This document shows positions 5,526 to 8,279 of a stretch of 8,279 nucleotides of DNA, piece by piece (position 1 is the first letter of the stretch; each line of letters opens with the position of its first letter). Below the pieces are notes generated by a model. The model made no database searches. It was not told the origin of the DNA and saw only the letters and a list, made by a program, of their open reading frames with translations. Source of the DNA: Nitrospirota bacterium (GTDB taxonomy: Bacteria > Nitrospinota_A > UBA7883); the NCBI GenBank assembly GCA_011052055.1, contig DRJW01000230.1, forward strand, positions 1 to 8,279, in the 5' to 3' direction. The position numbers and the translations under genes were made by a program.

Positions 5526-6151
5526 AATGAGCTGTATAGCTCCAGGTTGAGCCTGGCTGTTAATCCATGGCTATTGGCCATTGGATCGGACGAAAGGTCT
5601 ATTCTGGATATCGACATGCCAAGCGCAAGAGTCGAAAGCCTCTGCATGAACCGGGAAAAAGACTTGTAGCTGGTTTCCAGCAACAGGGTAACAAGATATT
5701 TATGGAATAAAACAGGTGAGGCCTCTTTGCGGCCATGGCCGTTTGGCGCAGGTAAATCGCCAGCTACATGCTCAAGATTGACCGACATATCCAGCAGGCT
5801 CATCTTCTCTTCTCTGGCCATCTCCCCTAAAAGATCGAGCACAGCTTTAAGCTGACCGTTTTGCATCACAGAGCCACTCAAGGTAGCTATCTCTTTTTTA
5901 AAAGAATCGCTTTTTTCATTTTCATTGTTCAATCTGGTCTGTAAAGCGTCAATTTCTTTTAAGCGGGACGTTAACAGCGCCTTTTGAGCGATAAGCTCTT
6001 TTAACAGGATCCGTTTGCTTGAATATTTCCCGTATAAAGGCTCAAAGACTAATTGCCGCCCCAGCGTAAACAAAACCGTCGCTGCGGCCAATGCGACAAA
6101 CAGCTTTTCCCGGAAAGTAAGCCCTGGGAAAATGCGGCCTATGGCGTTCAT
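5522..6151 (-). CDS. pilO: PilO-like inner-membrane pilus alignment protein
   Basis: With the start at 6151 the protein has 209 residues. There is a short cytoplasmic N-terminus, one membrane helix at about 16-36 (KLFVALAAATVLFTLGRQLVF), a long helical or coiled-coil stretch at about 44-92, and a ferredoxin-like periplasmic domain from about 98 to the end. FHKYLVTLLLETSYKSFSRF (149-168) matches the usual PilO strand-helix pattern. I prefer ATG 6151 over the upstream ATG 6220: it makes an ATGA overlap with the preceding stop, as at two other junctions here; AGGGA lies close upstream; and the protein then begins right before its membrane helix. PilO pairs with PilN in the inner membrane and binds PilP. 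Sequence similarity in this family is weak, so the name also rests on size, topology and gene order. Confidence 0.9.
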   Translation of the reverse strand: MNAIGRIFPGLTFREKLFVALAAATVLFTLGRQLVFEPLYGKYSSKRILLKELIAQKALLTSRLKEIDALQTRLNNENEKSDSFKKEIATLSGSVMQNGQLKAVLDLLGEMAREEKMSLLDMSVNLEHVAGDLPAPNGHGRKEASPVLFHKYLVTLLLETSYKSFSRFMQRLSTLALGMSISRIDLSSDPMANSHGLTARLNLELYSSL

Positions 6152-7926
6152 GATCCCTGCTGTCCAATGGAAGGCGAGGGAGATGCGAGTTTTGACGATC
6201 CTGACGGCAGGCCGGCCCATATTTCGAAGTTTAGCATTTCCGTATCGGTGTTTTTATCAGTCGTCCTGACCGTCTTGCCTATTGAGATGGAATTGAAAAG
6301 AGACGAGGATGAAAGCCTGTAGTATATCTGGGTGAGTTCGGCTATCCGGTCTGGATTGGCGCCCACTATTATTCCTTCGAGCCTGACCCGATTTCCCCCT
6401 GGGCCTTTTCTTTTCTTCAGGCCGGAGATGGGCGCGTCGTCGCTGAAATCTATAGAGCATTTTGTCAGCGCGCTATTGGCCGGCATGCTGGAGGCTATAT
6501 CGCTAAAAATCAAATTCCAGTCGTGACCAACTCCCGACAGTTGTGGATAGCTGTCGATCGTATCTTTTAAACCACGATTGCGGTTTTCGGCCACCGCAAG
6601 CCTGGATAAAAGATTTTCGTATAAAAAAGATTTCCTTTTAAGTGAAGAAACCTTCTGTGAGAGAAGGTATATCCGTTCATCGATCTTTGAAATCATGATT
6701 GACCATATCGAAAATGCTATGGTCATCATAAGAATCAGAGCCGTTAATCCGGTGAGCGCAGGATGCCTTCGTATAAGCAAGGCCGCCCTGCGTCGATTTT
6801 TCAGGTTGGCGACGTTGAGAGTCCGTCCCCTGTCAATAGCCAGTCCAGCCAAAGAGGCCAGGGCCGGTCCGCAATGCGAAACGGAAGAGATGGTTTGATC
6901 GCCGGTTTTGATTTTGATAAAGTCGTCAAACGGATCGTAAACGATAAAATCAACACCCGCCGCTTCAGACACGAAACCATCCATATTTTTCAGCAAAGCG
7001 CCTTCGCCGATAAGCAAGGCCTGATCTATAGCGCTGGCATTGCGCGTATTGCGGTAAAACTCGATGGATCGCGATATTTCAGATTCGAGCCGATGCGACG
7101 GTTGAGAGACATACTCTTTCATCTTTCGCGCGTCGAGCCGGGGGCAAGCCCACGATTCTGATAGTGGCAGGCCGTAATTTACCAGAATGGATTGGGCTTC
7201 TTCGAGTTCAATCGGGCCGTTGGGCCCACGGCGGGAGTTGTGGGTGATCGCTTGCGGGAAATGGCCTGCGCCTATCTGTGTTTCTCTTGTAAAAACCGGA
7301 ACGCCATCTTTCAGGATATAAATTCCTGTGTAATCGTCTCCTATGTTCACGAACAGAACGGTGGATCGCGTGTCTATACGCCTGCTGTGGCGTATAAGGG
7401 CGCTTAAACCGGCCGTAACGGTCGAGACACCGCAAAAGTTTAAACCTGAGTTTCGTAACCTGTCTTTGCGTTTAAGGATTTCATTTTTCGAAAGCGCGGA
7501 TAACATTACTCGTATTTTGCCCGGAGCTCCTCCTTCGCCCAAAATCCATATGTCCGCTCCAGCTTCAGTAAGAGAAAAAGGCGCCGCGTCCCGTTCGATG
7601 AATTTTAAAGCGGTAATAGCCTCCTGTTTTCGCATCTTTGGGATATCGACAATTTTATTGAACAAAACAGGCCCACAGGCAAGGTCGATTACATTAGCTT
7701 TGACGAACCCGTTTCCGGCCATCCCCGAATCGGAAATGATCGCCGGAATATTTCCAGGATCAATACTGGATCCGGAGATTGATTTGTAGGAAAAAGAGGC
7801 GTCGAGCTCGAACCCGGAAAAATTGCGCTTAACATTGACGAGCCTGAGCGCTTTGCTACCGACAGATATCGCCACGTTACTTCTGATAGAGCACAACGCC
7901 AGAGCGCGCCGCAAGATTCCACCCAT
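6148..7926 (-). CDS. pilM: PilM-PilN fusion protein (actin-like cytoplasmic domain plus membrane/periplasmic domain)
   Basis: This 592-residue protein joins two normally separate proteins. Residues about 17-365 are PilM (actin-like fold): VAISVGSKALRLVNV (18-32), VDIPKMRKQEA (93-103), VLFVNIGDDYTGIYIL (190-205), FTRETQIGAG (212-221), LEEAQSILVNYGLPL (241-255), EISRSIEFYR (283-292) and ALLIGEGALLKNMDGF (303-318). PilM ends near GLAID (361-365), and LNVANLKNRRR (370-380) follows at once, matching the place of the PilN N-terminal 'INLLP' peptide that normally docks in PilM. A membrane helix at about 389-411, a coiled coil at 413-450 and a PilN periplasmic domain at about 460-572 complete it. A Ser/Pro-rich tail ends the chain. 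GGGGGA lies nine bases before the ATG. The same domain order occurs in type II secretion GspL. The acidic nucleotide-site residues are altered (see findings). It heads the operon and overlaps pilO by ATGA. Confidence 0.93.
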   Translation of the reverse strand: MGGILRRALALCSIRSNVAISVGSKALRLVNVKRNFSGFELDASFSYKSISGSSIDPGNIPAIISDSGMAGNGFVKANVIDLACGPVLFNKIVDIPKMRKQEAITALKFIERDAAPFSLTEAGADIWILGEGGAPGKIRVMLSALSKNEILKRKDRLRNSGLNFCGVSTVTAGLSALIRHSRRIDTRSTVLFVNIGDDYTGIYILKDGVPVFTRETQIGAGHFPQAITHNSRRGPNGPIELEEAQSILVNYGLPLSESWACPRLDARKMKEYVSQPSHRLESEISRSIEFYRNTRNASAIDQALLIGEGALLKNMDGFVSEAAGVDFIVYDPFDDFIKIKTGDQTISSVSHCGPALASLAGLAIDRGRTLNVANLKNRRRAALLIRRHPALTGLTALILMMTIAFSIWSIMISKIDERIYLLSQKVSSLKRKSFLYENLLSRLAVAENRNRGLKDTIDSYPQLSGVGHDWNLIFSDIASSMPANSALTKCSIDFSDDAPISGLKKRKGPGGNRVRLEGIIVGANPDRIAELTQIYYRLSSSSLFNSISIGKTVRTTDKNTDTEMLNFEIWAGLPSGSSKLASPSPSIGQQGS

Positions 7927-7983
7927 AGCGTCCGTTCCCCCAAACGCAGATTTCTATAAAAACCTCGACCACCGGAATGAGCG

Positions 7984-8016
7984 TTAACTGCGCCTGCTAA
8001 AACCAGCTACAGTTAA
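7984..8016 (-). promoter_or_regulatory. Predicted hairpin in the pil operon leader
   Basis: TTAACTG (7984-7990) and CAGTTAA (8010-8016) are perfect 7-base complements. Inside them GCT (7996-7998) and AGC (8005-8007) can add a short upper stem. The hairpin would lie about midway in the 150-base 5' leader of the operon transcript. It has no T-tract, so it is not an ordinary terminator. Confidence 0.4.
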
Positions 8017-8043
8017 AAGTAAAAACAGGAGTAACCCCAAATA

Positions 8044-8083
8044 TTTTAAATAACCCTTTCGGGTTTTAAATAACCCTTTCGGG
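8044..8083. repeat. Perfect 20-base tandem duplication with hairpin units
   Basis: TTTTAAATAACCCTTTCGGG is present twice head to tail (8044-8063 and 8064-8083) with no mismatch. On the minus strand each unit reads CCCGAAAGGGTTATTTAAAA, which can form a CCC/GGG stem closed by a GAAA tetraloop. The copy at 8044-8063 has an extended AACCC/GGGTT stem. The units lie at and just after the inferred start site of the pil operon. Confidence 0.9.
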
Positions 8084-8113
8084 ATAGTATCATTCTATTT
8101 TTTACTTTATCAA
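8084..8113 (-). promoter_or_regulatory. Candidate promoter of the pil operon
   Basis: On the minus strand, TTGATA (8113-8108, 5/6 to the -35 consensus) is followed after 18 bases by TACTAT (8089-8084, 4/6), preceded by TG one base upstream as in an extended -10. The alternative register GATACT has 16 bases of spacing. Transcription would begin near 8077, inside the tandem repeat, leaving a leader of about 150 bases. No other promoter of comparable quality was seen in this gap. Confidence 0.45.
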
Positions 8114-8232
8114 GTATTTAAATGGCGATGAGGATTCTCCTGACAAACAAAATCTCCGGGAAATTATGGGAGCCTCTAAAAAGCGCTTTCGTGGCGAAAT
8201 CGAGCGAAAAGTCGTCAGGCGAGGCGGCGAGA

Positions 8233-8278
8233 CAAAATAGCCGCAAGCGTAGTAGTAACTACTCTGAGGACGATTTTG
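8233..8278. repeat. Imperfect 46-base dyad element at the right edge
   Basis: CAAAAT (8233-8238) pairs with ATTTTG (8273-8278) and GTAGT (8249-8253) pairs with ACTAC (8258-8262). Both arms share the same symmetry centre (8255.5), with several further pairs between them, about 15 of 21 possible. It looks like a dispersed intergenic palindrome or an unusual terminator, and may continue past the window edge. Confidence 0.5.
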
Positions 8279-8279
8279 A

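Larger units (their letters stand above)
7927..8279. other. Non-coding, structured region upstream of the pil operon
   Basis: This 353-base stretch has no convincing gene. Two edge-open frames exist. The rightward one, from ATG 8121, gives a Ser/Lys/Arg-rich string without a ribosome site. The leftward one enters from the edge, stops near 8105 and resembles no protein. Instead the region holds a candidate leftward promoter (8084-8113), a tandem 20-base duplication (8044-8083), a leader hairpin (7984-8016), a perfect palindrome AAAGCGCTTT (8180-8189) beside TTTCG-TGG-CGAAA (8187-8199), and a long dyad (8233-8278). Confidence 0.65.

Noticed and set aside
6148..6220. Upstream start of pilO at ATG 6220, which would add 23 residues and overlap the previous gene by 73 bases.
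   Set aside because: ATG 6151 has AGGGA close upstream, forms the same ATGA junction as other genes in the operon, and gives a normal PilO N-terminus.
2149..7926. Assignment of the operon as a type II secretion system.
   Set aside because: The GspL-like fusion and small GspC-like protein fit, but the gene order M-N-O-P-Q and the MshL/PilQ-type secretin fit type IV pilus or MSHA systems better. No gspE, gspF or pseudopilin gene is in view to decide.
8121..8279. Edge-open rightward reading frame from ATG 8121 (about 53 codons visible).
   Set aside because: There is no ribosome site, the product is a Ser/Lys/Arg-rich string without family resemblance, and the frame runs through a clear inverted-repeat element. 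A gene continuing past the edge cannot be fully excluded.
8105..8279. Edge-open leftward frame ending near 8105, a possible 3' end of an upstream gene.
   Set aside because: The translation does not resemble a protein C-terminus, and it is open mainly because the dyad region has few stops in that frame.

Overview
The window comes from a Gram-negative bacterium. It carries an outer-membrane secretin with a lipobox-like signal and a type IV pilus alignment-complex operon. I cannot name a species. The gene content and style (a Crp/Fnr regulator of the 'PYPAS' type, an IHF-like HU protein, a compact pilMNOPQ-like operon, structured intergenic DNA) would fit a deltaproteobacterium-like lineage (Desulfobacterota, Nitrospinota or SAR324-like), but that is inference.

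Left part (1-2076). A membrane protein resembling the heme-bearing helices of heme-copper/NO reductases runs leftward and is cut by the window edge. It is divergent from a Crp/Fnr-family regulator (586-1281). The 185-base gap between them holds a good promoter for the membrane gene, with a short palindrome over its -35 box. Then come a small acidic protein of unknown function (1365-1595) with a strong promoter of its own, and an HU/IHF-family DNA-binding protein (1789-2076). The gap before the latter holds a 10-base-period tandem repeat, and a 14-base sequence that also occurs just upstream of the regulator.

Middle (2077-2148). A short convergent gap carries two copies of a 17-base direct repeat.

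Right part (2149-8279). A tightly packed leftward operon covers 5.8 kb: a PilM-PilN fusion, PilO, PilP, a PilQ/MshL-type lipoprotein secretin, and an exported protein with a FlgO/CsgG-like domain. Three of the four junctions are ATGA overlaps and the fourth is a 6-base gap, so the genes are probably transcribed and translated together. The products should form a bridge from the cytoplasm (PilM part), through the inner membrane (PilN part, PilO) and periplasm (PilP), to the outer-membrane pore (secretin). The last protein is a candidate secretin or outer-membrane accessory factor. No pilin, ATPase or prepilin peptidase gene lies in the window, so a pilus, MSHA-like or type II secretion-like role cannot be settled here.

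The 353 bases upstream of the operon (7927-8279) contain no convincing gene. They hold a candidate promoter, a perfect 20-base tandem duplication whose units can form GAAA-loop hairpins, a further leader hairpin, and a 46-base imperfect dyad at the window edge. The most interesting items are the PilM-PilN fusion with an altered nucleotide site, the FlgO-like protein locked into a secretin operon, and the structured leader of that operon.
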